This document shows, one piece after another, positions 44,652-55,785 of a stretch of 64,000 nt of DNA. Each line of letters opens with the position of its first letter. Within the stretch, counting starts at the first letter, position 1. Below the pieces are notes generated by a model. It ran no database searches and was not told the DNA's origin. It was given only the letters and a program-made list of their open reading frames with translations. Origin of the DNA: an uncultured Candidatus Entotheonella sp. (GTDB lineage: Bacteria > Tectomicrobia > Entotheonellia > Entotheonellales > Entotheonellaceae); contig OX639990.1 of NCBI GenBank assembly GCA_951828535.1, positions 1,661,300-1,725,299 on the forward strand, written 5' to 3'. The position numbers were made by a program, and so were the translations under genes.

Positions 44652-45746
44652 GTGCCACTGACGTTCAATGTCGTCGCCCACGACCCACTCAGTCAGGCCC
44701 GCCTCGGGCGCCTGGAAACCCCGCACGGCATGATCGACACGCCCGTGTTCATGCCGGTGGGCACGCAGGCAACCGTAAAAGCCCTGCGCAGCAGCGACTT
44801 GCTCGCCTGCGGCGCCTCGATCATCCTCGGCAACACTTATCACCTGTATCTACGCCCCGGCCACGAGCTCATCCGCAGCCTCGGCGGGCTGCACGAATTC
44901 ATGGGCTGGCGCCTGCCCATCCTCACCGACAGCGGCGGCTTTCAGGTTTTCAGCCTGGGCAGCCTGGCGCGCGTTTCCGAAGACGGCGTGACCTTCCAGT
45001 CCCACGTTGACGGCTCGCGGCACCTGCTCACGCCGGAGCGAGCTATCGACATCCAACTGGCCCTGGGCTCCGACATCATGATGGCCTTCGACGAATGCAC
45101 GCCCTACCCCGTCACATACGACGGCGCGCGGCTGTCCATGGAACTGACCGGGCGCTGGGCACAGCGATGTCACGCCGCGGGGCACAAGCGCGCCGGGGGG
45201 CTTTTCGGCATCGTGCAGGGCAGCGTCTACAAGGCACTGCGGGACGCCAGCGCGAAGGAGCTGCAAGACATCGGCTTCGACGGCTATGCCATCGGCGGAC
45301 TCAGCGTCGGCGAAGCCCGTTCGGTCATGTACGACATGGTGGCCCACACCGCTCAGCAACTGCCTGAGCGGCAGCCGCGCTATCTGATGGGCGTCGGCAA
45401 GCCGCAGGACATCCTGCACGCCGTGCGCCTGGGCATCGACATGTTCGATTGCGTTCTGCCGACCCGTAACGCCCGCAACGGATTCCTGTTCACCTCCACC
45501 GGCAAGGTGGTGATCAAGAACGCTCGCCACCGCGCCGATGGGCGCCCGCTGGACCCCGGCTGCGATTGTTTTACCTGCCAGCACCATTCGCGCGCCTACC
45601 TGCGCCATTTGTTCATGGCGGGCGAAATCCTGGCTCTGCACCTCAACACGGTGCACAACGTGACGTATTACCAGCGCCTCATGAGCCGGATACGCGAGGC
45701 CATTCGCCTGGGGAGTCTCGACGAACTCACGGTGCCGGAGTTTTAG
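44652..45746 (+). CDS. tgt: tRNA-guanine (queuine) transglycosylase
   Basis: A 364-residue TIM-barrel enzyme that swaps G34 of Asp, Asn, His and Tyr tRNAs for preQ1. It has the catalytic TDSGGFQVFSLG (about residues 92-103), AFDECTPYPV, GGLSVGE, the nucleophile Asp in MFDCVLPTRNARNG (about 264), and the zinc ligands in CDCFTCQHHSRAYLRHLF. The start is GTG 44652, since the conserved N-terminus LTFNVVAHDPLSQARLG follows at once. A small hairpin GAGCC/GGCTC overlaps its stop. Confidence 0.95.
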   Translation: MPLTFNVVAHDPLSQARLGRLETPHGMIDTPVFMPVGTQATVKALRSSDLLACGASIILGNTYHLYLRPGHELIRSLGGLHEFMGWRLPILTDSGGFQVFSLGSLARVSEDGVTFQSHVDGSRHLLTPERAIDIQLALGSDIMMAFDECTPYPVTYDGARLSMELTGRWAQRCHAAGHKRAGGLFGIVQGSVYKALRDASAKELQDIGFDGYAIGGLSVGEARSVMYDMVAHTAQQLPERQPRYLMGVGKPQDILHAVRLGIDMFDCVLPTRNARNGFLFTSTGKVVIKNARHRADGRPLDPGCDCFTCQHHSRAYLRHLFMAGEILALHLNTVHNVTYYQRLMSRIREAIRLGSLDELTVPEF

Positions 45747-45777
45747 AGCCCTTCCGGCTCAATGGAAAACGTTGCCA

Positions 45778-45891
45778 GTGGCGCGCCGAAAGTGGGTACT
45801 GGCCCTGCTCGAAGGGGAGTTCTCCGAGCTTGAACGACATCACTTGCACGGCCCTTGTCTCCCCATTAAACTGGCTCAGCCTTTAAATTGA
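45778..45891 (+). other. Possible relict reading frame in the tgt-cysM gap
   Basis: The 263-base gap 45747-46009 holds a 37-codon frame from GTG 45778 with a protein-like start (VARRKWVLALLEGEFSE) and no ribosome-binding site. It may be the remains of a larger gene; no family is recognised. Apart from the small hairpin at 45746-45760 nothing else is seen in the gap. Confidence 0.2.
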
Positions 45892-46009
45892 GCAGAATCG
45901 TCTAAGCCGCGTCGTGCTGCCGGTGTCGAGGACACAGCAGCGACGCCGGAAAGCCAAATGTCTTCTACCTCGGCACCAGAACCGCATACACACGAAATGA
46001 GACCGCACC

Positions 46010-46948
46010 ATGCCAACGGCGAGTGATCACAAACAACTGATCGAGCAGTACCCCCTCCTGGGAACGATCGGCAACACCCCACTGGTGCAGGTGAACGTCC
46101 TGCGCGACACCTCGCCGGAGGTCGACGTGTTCGCCAAGCTCGAGTATTTCAACCCCGGGGGGTCGCTGAAAGATCGCCCGGTGCGGCAGATTCTGCTGGA
46201 TGCGTTGACCAACGGCACCTTGGTTCCCGGCAAGACGATTCTGGATTCGAGCTCCGGCAATGCCGGTATCGCTTACGCCATGCTCGGCGCCGCCCTTGGT
46301 TATCCTGTGGCTCTGGTGGTGCCCGAAAACGCCAGCCTGGAGCGCCGCAAACGTATCGTGGCGCACGGCGCGCGGCTCATCACCACCGACGCGCTGAAGG
46401 GCTACGACGAGGCGCTGCGCGAGGTGCACCGCCTGGCCGACCAGGAGCCAGAGCGGTATTTCTTTGCCGACCAGTACGGCAACGCGAGTAACTGGCAAGC
46501 GCATTATCACGGCACCGCCCTGGAAATCCTGGAGCAGACCGGCGGCCAGTTGACGCATTTCGTTGGCGGCATCGGCACCGGCGGCGCCATCACCGGCATC
46601 GGTCGGCGGCTGAAAGCGTACAACCCCTCCATCAAGGTCATCGCCATCATCCCCGAAGAGTTTCCCGGCATCGAAGGGCTGAAGCCGCTCAGCGCGCCCG
46701 ACGCCATTGTGCCGGCCATTCTCGATCAGAGCGTCATTGATGAGCGCGTGGACGTCACCATCGAAGAAGCGTACGACATGTGCTGGCGCTTGGCGCGCGA
46801 GGGGTTTTTCGTCGGCCAGTCTTCGGGCGGTTACATGCAGGGGGTGGCCAGGGTTGCCGCGCGCGTGCGACGGGGCCACATCGTCACCTTGTTCAATGAT
46901 CTGGGCGAGCGCTACGCCAGCACTCACCTGTGGCAACCGCAAGAATAG
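46010..46948 (+). CDS. Cysteine synthase family PLP enzyme
   Basis: A 312-residue beta-family PLP enzyme like O-acetylserine sulfhydrylase (CysK/CysM). It has GNTPLVQV, the Schiff-base Lys54 in NPGGSLKDRP, the substrate loop SSSGNAGIAYA, and the phosphate-binding GGIGTGGAITG. The lysine motif GGSLKDR and the loop GN-A fit cysteine synthase, with cystathionine beta-synthase catalytic core a second option. ATG 46010 lacks a clear Shine-Dalgarno site. The FIST gene follows after 23 bases, so the two may be co-transcribed. Confidence 0.85.
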   Translation: MPTASDHKQLIEQYPLLGTIGNTPLVQVNVLRDTSPEVDVFAKLEYFNPGGSLKDRPVRQILLDALTNGTLVPGKTILDSSSGNAGIAYAMLGAALGYPVALVVPENASLERRKRIVAHGARLITTDALKGYDEALREVHRLADQEPERYFFADQYGNASNWQAHYHGTALEILEQTGGQLTHFVGGIGTGGAITGIGRRLKAYNPSIKVIAIIPEEFPGIEGLKPLSAPDAIVPAILDQSVIDERVDVTIEEAYDMCWRLAREGFFVGQSSGGYMQGVARVAARVRRGHIVTLFNDLGERYASTHLWQPQE

Positions 46949-46971
46949 CGACGTAACAGAGGAGCCATGTC

Positions 46972-48146
46972 ATGCAGTTTGCCAGTGCCATGTCACGCGA
47001 GGTGCAAACCGCAGCGGCGGTTGCGGAGGTATTGGACAGCGTAACCAGCCAGTTGTCCGAACAGTCTGCCCACCTGAGCCTTGTCTTCGCTTCCCCCCAC
47101 CACCTGAAAGATTTCCCAAACCAGTTGCAGGTCATGCAGGAACGACTGTCCAGCCACACGCTGATTGGCTGTACCGGCGGCGGCGTCATCGGCGATCAGC
47201 AGGAGGTGGAGCAACGGCCCGGCCTGTCCCTGATGGCGGCCCACCTGCCGGGCGTCATCATCACGCCGTTTCATATCGAGCAGCCCGAGCTGGAACAGGA
47301 AACATCGGAGAGCTACTGGCACGACCGGCTGGGGCTGTCGCCCGACGACAAGCCGACCTTTATCTTGCTGCCCGATCCCTACGTCATCGACCCCCGCAAG
47401 CTGCTCGACGTGTTCAACAGCGCCTATCCCCTGCGCCCGGTGCTGGGCGGCCTGGCCAGCGGCGGCCAGTCGCAGAGCAGTTGCGCGCTGTTTCTGGACG
47501 GCGAGGTGCTGCACGGCGCGGTCGGGATTGCCCTGCAAGGGGACTTCGTATTGCACACCGTGGTATCGCAGGGCTGCAAGCCCATCGGCCGGCCGCAGTT
47601 CGTGACGCGCTGCGAGGACCAGATCATCTACGAGTTGAGCGGCCGCCCGGCCCTGGAAGTAGCCCGCGAGACGGTCGGCGAGCTGTCCCCCGAGGACCAG
47701 GAACTGGCGCGCACGGCCCTGCTCATCGGGCGCGTGGTGGACGAGTACAAGGAGACCTTCGAGCGCGGCGATTTTCTCATTCGCACCCTGCTCGGTGCCG
47801 ACCCCAAGAGCGGCGCCATTGCGGTTGGCGAAACCACCCGGCCCGGTCAGACGGTGCAACTGCACGTACGCGATGCCGACACCGCGCGCGAGGACCTGAC
47901 CGCGATGATGGACGCCCTCACGCCCAAGCTGGCCGGCCGGCCGGCCCAGGGGGCGCTGGTTTTTTCCTGCAACGGGCGCGGCGCCCACCTGTACGGCAAG
48001 CCAAACCACGATAGCGAGATGATTGCCGCCGCTACCGGCGACATCCCAAGCGCCGGGTTCTTTTGCAACGGCGAAATCGGCCCCATCGGCACCAGCAATT
48101 TTCTGCACGGCTTTACGGCCAGCGTCGGCATCTTCCAGGAGAAGGT

Positions 48147-48150
<4 letters not shown>
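46972..48150 (+). CDS. FIST-domain protein
   Basis: A 392-residue protein with FIST_N (about residues 35-220: LIGCTGGGVIGDQQEVE, RPVLGGLASGGQ) and FIST_C (about 225-365: DQIIYELSGRPALEVA, LVFSCNGRGAHLYG, SAGFFCNGEIGPIG) domains. FIST proteins are proposed small-ligand sensors, often of amino acids, that usually feed signalling enzymes; this one stands alone without an output domain. ATG 46972 has GAGG upstream. Its stop overlaps the GTG start of the methyltransferase. Confidence 0.88.
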
Positions 48151-50895
<2,745 letters not shown>

Positions 50896-50898
50896 AAA

Positions 50899-50937
50899 TG
50901 TAGGTCGGATTAGCGAAGCGTAAGCCGACGTTCTACA
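50899..50937. repeat. Dispersed palindromic repeat (TGTAGGTCGG type)
   Basis: A 39-base palindrome beginning TGTAGGTCGGATTAGCGAAG and ending in CTACA. Units with this GTCGG-ATTAGCGAAGCG-CCGAC core are common intergenic repeats in many proteobacterial genomes. It lies just after ligA and may end its transcript. Confidence 0.7.
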
Positions 50938-50992
50938 GCGTTTCCTGACCTCCGCCGTCGGATTGCGCCTGCTGCCAAACGGGCGTTCGTCC

Positions 50993-51022
50993 TTGTAGAC
51001 CACTCGCCGTCTACCCTATAAT
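50993..51022 (+). promoter_or_regulatory. Sigma70-type promoter before nth
   Basis: TTGTAG (50993-50998) and TATAAT (51017-51022) are 18 bp apart, 36 bases before the nth start. The -10 is perfect, the -35 weak. Confidence 0.55.
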
Positions 51023-51057
51023 CCCGCGTCTCAAAAACCCCCACCGATTGGAACGCC

Positions 51058-51714
51058 ATGACACGTCAACAAGTGCGCGAAGCATTGGCCATTTTGCAGC
51101 GTGAAGTGCCGAACTGGGACGTGCCGGTAATCACCCTGATGGCGCAGGAGCACCGCGACCCGTACCGGGTGCTGATCGCCACCCTGCTCAGCCTGCGCAC
51201 CCAGGACCAGACGACCGGCCCGGCGGCTCAGCGCCTGTTCGCCCTGGCGGATACGCCGGAGGCCATGCTGAAGCTGGACCAGAAGACCATCGAGCGCGCC
51301 ATTTACCCCGTCGGCTTTTATCGCAACAAGGCCGAGCAGGTGCTGGCCATCTCGCAACGGCTGCTGGACGAATTCGACGGCCAGGTTCCCGACGACATCG
51401 ACGTCCTGACGTCCTTCCACGGCGTGGGGCGTAAAACGGCAAACCTGGTCCTCGCCGAGGGCTACAACATCCCGGCCATTTGCGTCGATACGCACGTGCA
51501 CCGCATTTCCAACCGCTGGGGCTACGTCAAGACAAAGGACCCCTTGGGCACCGAAATGGCGCTCCGCAAGAAGCTGCCGCGCGACCTGTGGATCACCTAC
51601 AACCCCATGCTGGTGGCTCTCGGCCAACACTGCTGCAAGCCGACTTCGCCCATGTGCAGCCAGTGCCCGGTGGCGTCGTTCTGCAAGCGCGTCGGCGTGC
51701 AGCGCTCGCGGTGA
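51058..51714 (+). CDS. nth: Endonuclease III
   Basis: A 218-residue DNA glycosylase/AP lyase for oxidised pyrimidines. It has the helix-hairpin-helix FHGVGRKTANLVL with catalytic Lys126, CVDTHVHRISNR with Asp144, and the [4Fe-4S] motif CX6CX2CX5C (CKPTSPMCSQCPVASFC). ATG 51058. It has its own promoter and closes the housekeeping block before the accessory region. The 155 bases after it hold nothing recognised. Confidence 0.95.
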   Translation: MTRQQVREALAILQREVPNWDVPVITLMAQEHRDPYRVLIATLLSLRTQDQTTGPAAQRLFALADTPEAMLKLDQKTIERAIYPVGFYRNKAEQVLAISQRLLDEFDGQVPDDIDVLTSFHGVGRKTANLVLAEGYNIPAICVDTHVHRISNRWGYVKTKDPLGTEMALRKKLPRDLWITYNPMLVALGQHCCKPTSPMCSQCPVASFCKRVGVQRSR

Positions 51715-51869
51715 GATTAACGTCTGCTGACGGCCGGACCTAGGGCGTTGGGGAAACAGCGAGGCGAGAAAACCGAGAAAAGGACGATCTGGCTGTCATA
51801 CGACTTCGGCACGAACGGCGATTGCGAACGCATGAATTCATGGCTGGTCGGATTGGGACAGGAGGGTAC

Positions 51870-52202
51870 ATGGACTGGAAGGCGATCACTAACAACGTAT
51901 TGCTGGTGGGTTTGTTCGTGGCGATGGTGACCATGTTCAACCAAGTCAACGCGCGAATCGACGCGTTGAACGACCGCATCGACGGGATGCAGGCTGAATC
52001 CAACCGACGATTCGACACGATGCAGGCCGAATACAATCGGCGGTTCGACGAGGTGCAGGCGGAGATGAACCGACGGTTTGACATCATGCAGGCTGAAAAC
52101 CAACGTCAACACGATGCCATGCAGGAAGTGCTGCGCGTCTTCGAGGGCCGCGTTACGCGCCTCGAAGAAAAAACCGGTGTCGACCCCAAAAACGCCGAAT
52201 AG
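51870..52202 (+). CDS. Small membrane-anchored coiled-coil protein with 11-residue repeats
   Basis: A 110-residue protein. Residues 8-24 form one membrane segment (NNVLLVGLFVAMVTMF), then a charged helix with four 11-residue units of the form ExNRRFDxMQA (residues about 43-86), and a C-terminal RVFEGRVTRLEEKTG. Hendecad spacing predicts a long, nearly straight right-handed coiled coil, likely oligomeric and facing the periplasm or cytosol from the membrane. ATG 51870 has GGAGGG seven bases upstream, better than the open frame from 51822. I do not recognise a named family. A decayed paralogue follows at 52296, and a similar layout is seen at 9160. Confidence 0.75.
   Translation: MDWKAITNNVLLVGLFVAMVTMFNQVNARIDALNDRIDGMQAESNRRFDTMQAEYNRRFDEVQAEMNRRFDIMQAENQRQHDAMQEVLRVFEGRVTRLEEKTGVDPKNAE
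51996..52127 (+). repeat. Four 33-bp tandem repeats within the coiled-coil gene
   Basis: Units start at 51996, 52029, 52062 and 52095; each reads GA(A/G)-N-AACCGACG(A)TTCGAC-like with ATGCAGGC at the end and encodes 11 residues. The first three are close copies; the fourth has drifted. This is a likely site of copy-number change. Confidence 0.8.
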
Positions 52203-52295
52203 CCGGATTTTTGACTCCGGCGCGTTTGGAGGCTGCGTTCCAGGAAAAACGCCATTTTGAGGACTTTTGCCCCCGCCGATGACAAGGGACGAACT

Positions 52296-52617
52296 TTGGA
52301 CTGGAGGACGATTGTCAACGACGTGCTGCTGATAGACCTGTTTGTAACCATGATTGCGATGTTCAACCAGATCAACGGCCGTATGAACGGTATGCAGGCT
52401 GAGACCAACGCTCGGTTTGACCCCATGCAGGCGGAAACCAACGTCCGCTTTGATGCCGTCAAGGCCGGTTCGACGCCGTGCAGGTCGAAAACATCTGTCA
52501 GCACGACGACCTCAACCGCCGCTTCGATGAGATGTTCGGGTCCTTCGCGCTTTCGAGAGGCGGATTTCCCGTCTCGAAGGGCGTCTTGATGCGCAGGGCA
52601 CCGGGCCCGCCGAGTAA
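52296..52617 (+). pseudogene. Frameshifted paralogue of the coiled-coil protein
   Basis: From TTG 52296 (AAGGGAC upstream) the frame reads DWRTIVNDVLLIDLFVTM, then two GMQAETN/RFD units, closely matching the intact gene at 51870. Near 52464 the frame shifts; RFDAVQVENICQHDDLNRRFDEM continues in another frame, and a second shift near 52550 restores FERRISRLEGRLDAQGTGPAE to a stop at 52617. This matches the C-terminus of the intact protein. The two shifts point to decay after a tandem duplication. The hairpin GCCGGA/TCCGGC at 52202-52221 lies between the two copies. Confidence 0.75.
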
Positions 52618-52811
52618 GCATACGTTTTCGCCGGCGAGCGGCCGCTCGGCATTCCCCACCTGGGGCCGCAGGGTGGCGTTTCCCGCGACTCTCTCCCCAC
52701 CGTTTAAGGCCGAAAAAGGCCGATTCGCAGCTCGCGGTGGGGCGTTCTGTGGGTCTGCGCCGCAAAACGCGCAAGTCCAGCAACGGCTCGGATTTTCGCC
52801 GCCGCGAAAGT

Positions 52812-52975
52812 TTACATATCAATACTTCGGACAGTTTTTGTAAGTCTTTGATAATCAAGGACTTACGAAAATCGGATTCAAAATTCATAAGTTGTTGAAA
52901 AATAATCACTTACGGATTTTAGGAGGCCAAAAATCAGTCTCAATTCGCAAAAGTGTCCGAACTATTGACATATAA
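52812..52975. mobile_element. AT-rich element with 29-bp imperfect inverted repeats (MITE-like)
   Basis: Left arm 52812-52840 and right arm 52947-52975 are inverted copies with 23 of 29 positions matching, sharing TCAATA and TTCGGACA blocks. The 164-bp unit is clearly richer in A+T than its surroundings and holds no gene. Inside it lies a 25-base palindrome (52841-52865). The layout fits a miniature inverted-repeat element or a recombination site. The rest of the gap 52618-53070 shows only GC-rich sequence before it and no gene. Confidence 0.5.
52841..52865. repeat. 25-base near-perfect palindrome
   Basis: TAAGTCTTTGAT, central A, ATCAAGGACTTA: 12-bp arms with one mismatch. It lies just inside the left arm of the 52812-52975 element and could be a protein-binding or recombination site. 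Confidence 0.55.
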
Positions 52976-53070
52976 GAGTTAATCGGAAGTTGGGAACGAC
53001 CTCTCACAAGAAACCCTGTCGTCATAAACCTTCTTTCCGTTTTCGCAGAAAGAGGATCATGCCGGCCGCC

Positions 53071-54759
53071 TCAGGACTCGATCAGGCCCTCCTGGGGCAT
53101 TGTCCAGGGTAAACGATACAGGGGCGCAATCTGCGGGGCGGGTGATATCGGCATGTCTCCGAACGGTACCTCAATGACCACCGGGGCCTGGCGTTCCAGG
53201 GCGAGGGGGATCAGGGTTTCCAGATCCATAGGCGTGTTTGCTCTCATACCGACAGCGCCGAACAACTCGGCGTACTTCACGAAGTCCGGGTTGTGCAGGT
53301 CAGTCTCGTAAGTTCCGCCGAACACCTCGTTCAAGTCGCGGGCAACGTTGCCATAGGAATCATTTCTGAAAACGATGGTCGTTACATGGATTCCATACTT
53401 GACCGCGGTAGAAAGTTCAGACGAGTTGAACATGAACCCGCCGTCTCCAACGATGCACACCACAGGGCGGTCAGGTTGAGCTACCTTTACGCCCAAAGCC
53501 GTCGGGAATGAGTAGCCGAGGTTGAACGAATAGCCGGAATCTATGTATGTCTTGGGATGATTGACCTGCCAGTGGGTACGGGCATAGTAGCCAAACTGCG
53601 TGATGCCCCAGACGGTGAAAGCGTCCTCTGGGACGGCGCGTCGCATCGCCTCCAGAACCGGATACTGCGGCTCATGGAGCTGGATGTCGTAGTAGGCTAT
53701 CAGGCGCCGGGCCGCGGTGACCGCCTCGACGGGCGATTGGCGGTCCCCTGCTCCGGCTTCCATCAGGTAGGGAAGCATAGCTTCAATGGTTGCCCTGGCG
53801 TCTCCATGCAGAGGGATGGTATTGGCTTGGACCCGGGTAAGCTCGAAGTCGTCTATGTTGATGTTCACCAAAGTGGCTGACTCGCCCGCCGGATTGCCCA
53901 GCGAAAAACGTGTACCTATGCCTATCACGACGTCAGCGGACTGCATCACTTCGTAAAGTTGGTTCATCTCCTGTCTCTCCCCCCGGGGGCTGAAACACGA
54001 GCCGTAAGACAGCGGGTGGCTGTCTGGAATGGTTCCCTTGCCACCGGTGGAGGTGACGACAGGTATGTTGGCCGCTTCGGCCAGTTTGACGAGAGCCTCT
54101 TCGGCGCCTGATCGCGCCACGCCGCCACCGGCGTATATCAGGGGAAGGCGAGACTGGGCGATGACACGGGCGGCCTCCCGAAGATGTTCGGGGCCAGGCA
54201 CAATTCGCGGGACCCGGAACGGCTCCCGCAACTGGGCTTCTTCCCGCTCCACCAAGGCATCGGGGGGAATCTCAAGCAGAACGGGTCGGGGACGACCTGT
54301 ACGCATCTGTCTGAACGCTTCGGCCACAGCTCCCGGGATGTCACGCGGCCTGAGCACCTGCCGTTGCCACTTGGTCACGGGGCGCACGATTTCCATCTGG
54401 TTCGAGATTTCATGAACGGCCCCGAGATTTTTACCAAGTTGATGGCGCGGGACCTGTCCGGCAATGCAGAGCACGGGCGAAGAGCGGGCGTATGCGGTGG
54501 CCAGGCCGGCAGCGGCGTTGTAAAGACCCACTCCCGGAACCACGAAGGCTACGCCCGGTTTTCCCGACGCGCGCGCATAACCGTCGGCCATGTATGTTGC
54601 CGCTTGTTCGTGGCGCGTCGTGACCATGCGAAGACCCAGTTCGTCCCGAATCGCGGCCACGGCCCCATACAACTGCACGCCCGGGAGTCCGAATATGACC
54701 TCAACGCCCTCTCTTACGAGAGCCTTCGCCAGGGCTTCACCGCCACTCATTTTGGCCAT
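53071..54759 (-). CDS. ThDP-dependent acetolactate synthase-like enzyme
   Basis: A 562-residue ThDP enzyme of the acetohydroxyacid synthase/benzoylformate decarboxylase superfamily. Order: N-terminal pyrimidine-binding domain with FGLPGVQLYG and the catalytic Glu in TRHEQAATYMADGYAR, a central domain, and the C-terminal PP domain with GDGGFMFNSSELSTAVKYG and the metal loop end RNDSYGN. The substrate is unknown: it could condense or decarboxylate 2-keto acids, or be oxalyl-CoA/sulfoacetaldehyde-like. No regulatory subunit (ilvH) is near, so a biosynthetic ILV role is less likely. ATG 54759 has GGAG seven bases upstream. It follows the alpha/beta hydrolase gene after 37 bases. Confidence 0.85.
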   Translation of the reverse strand: MAKMSGGEALAKALVREGVEVIFGLPGVQLYGAVAAIRDELGLRMVTTRHEQAATYMADGYARASGKPGVAFVVPGVGLYNAAAGLATAYARSSPVLCIAGQVPRHQLGKNLGAVHEISNQMEIVRPVTKWQRQVLRPRDIPGAVAEAFRQMRTGRPRPVLLEIPPDALVEREEAQLREPFRVPRIVPGPEHLREAARVIAQSRLPLIYAGGGVARSGAEEALVKLAEAANIPVVTSTGGKGTIPDSHPLSYGSCFSPRGERQEMNQLYEVMQSADVVIGIGTRFSLGNPAGESATLVNINIDDFELTRVQANTIPLHGDARATIEAMLPYLMEAGAGDRQSPVEAVTAARRLIAYYDIQLHEPQYPVLEAMRRAVPEDAFTVWGITQFGYYARTHWQVNHPKTYIDSGYSFNLGYSFPTALGVKVAQPDRPVVCIVGDGGFMFNSSELSTAVKYGIHVTTIVFRNDSYGNVARDLNEVFGGTYETDLHNPDFVKYAELFGAVGMRANTPMDLETLIPLALERQAPVVIEVPFGDMPISPAPQIAPLYRLPWTMPQEGLIES

Positions 54760-54796
54760 GGGCATTCTCCAGGGCATTAACGCCATTGTTGAGGGA

Positions 54797-55705
54797 TTAG
54801 ATCGAGTGGCTCTGAAGCGTCGCGAGGAATTCAACCATCAGCGTGGCGCATTCCTCCGGCTCCTCAAGCTGCAGAAAGTGCGTGGTTTCGGGAACGAAAT
54901 CGTAACCTACCTTCACGATCAAGTCCGGGTCTACAGTCGGCAGGAACGAGAACGGCGCGAGTGGATCACCCCCGATGACCTTGACCGGACACCGTAGCGT
55001 CTCCAGGTTCGTGGCAATCGCCCAATCGTACATCCGCTCCAGCATTTGCGCCTCATACGCCGGCGGACAGCAAAGCTCAAATCCGGCGCCGTCAGGTACG
55101 GGCCGAAGTGTTGTCCGGGCCAGAAGATCGGCTACGCCCGGCCGGACGCGCTCAAATGCCTTTGAACGCCGGTAAGCGCCCGCCAGTTCCTCCCAGCTTG
55201 CAAACCTGGACTGCCGCCGTGACGCCTGCTCTGCCATCCGTTGCCCCATCATGCGGAGCTTCTCTCGACGGGAATCTCCGAGCCCTGACGGACAGATAGC
55301 CGGATCGAACAGCACCAGCGCCGCATAGGTGTCTTCCTCGATTGCATGCAGGACGGCCACAGCGGCGGAAAGCGAATGGAAGACGCCTACCTTTGGCTTC
55401 TCACCGAAGTGTTGATCCATCGCCCGAACGATGCGGCGGTTGTCCTGCGCCATCATGGCGACGTTATGATCGATCAACTCACCAAACGGGTTAGCGCCAT
55501 GGCTCCGGAGGTCGTAGAGGATGATGTCAAACTGCTCTACGAGCAGTGACCAAAACGGGAAATATGCGTCCGACGACAAGCCGTTGGCATGACTGATGAC
55601 CAAGCGCGGCCCGTTCGGATTGCCATGCCGTCGAAGCAAGGCTGTCCCGCCATCGACCAACAACACTTTGGCGGTAGCAAGCGGATCGGGGATTTGCCAT
55701 TCCAT
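54797..55705 (-). CDS. Alpha/beta hydrolase
   Basis: A 302-residue alpha/beta-fold hydrolase. The oxyanion region reads ISHANGLSSDAYF, the nucleophile elbow FHSLSAAVA has Ser in a non-standard setting (usual GxSxG is FHSLS here), the acid may be Asp in GGDPLAP, and the catalytic His is in ETTHFLQLEEPEEC. The cap region is about residues 135-215. ATG 55705 has AAGGGG upstream. The ThDP enzyme gene follows on the same strand, so the two likely form a small catabolic unit; ester or C-C bond hydrolysis cannot be told apart by sequence. Confidence 0.82.
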   Translation of the reverse strand: MEWQIPDPLATAKVLLVDGGTALLRRHGNPNGPRLVISHANGLSSDAYFPFWSLLVEQFDIILYDLRSHGANPFGELIDHNVAMMAQDNRRIVRAMDQHFGEKPKVGVFHSLSAAVAVLHAIEEDTYAALVLFDPAICPSGLGDSRREKLRMMGQRMAEQASRRQSRFASWEELAGAYRRSKAFERVRPGVADLLARTTLRPVPDGAGFELCCPPAYEAQMLERMYDWAIATNLETLRCPVKVIGGDPLAPFSFLPTVDPDLIVKVGYDFVPETTHFLQLEEPEECATLMVEFLATLQSHSI

Positions 55706-55785
55706 GCTACGACCCCTTCATGATTCGGACCTACATCAAACGCCCGCTACGATGACGGTATCTCGGGTCCAGCCGCAGTATATGG

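Noticed and set aside
45778-45891. Short frame VARRKWVLALLEGEFSE as a transposase relict
   Set aside because: Too short and no recognised transposase motif or terminal repeats; kept only as a low-confidence relict frame.
52258-52296. Start of the second coiled-coil copy at 52257
   Set aside because: The TTG at 52296 aligns with the MDWK start of the intact copy and has AAGGGAC upstream; the leader from 52257 has no counterpart.
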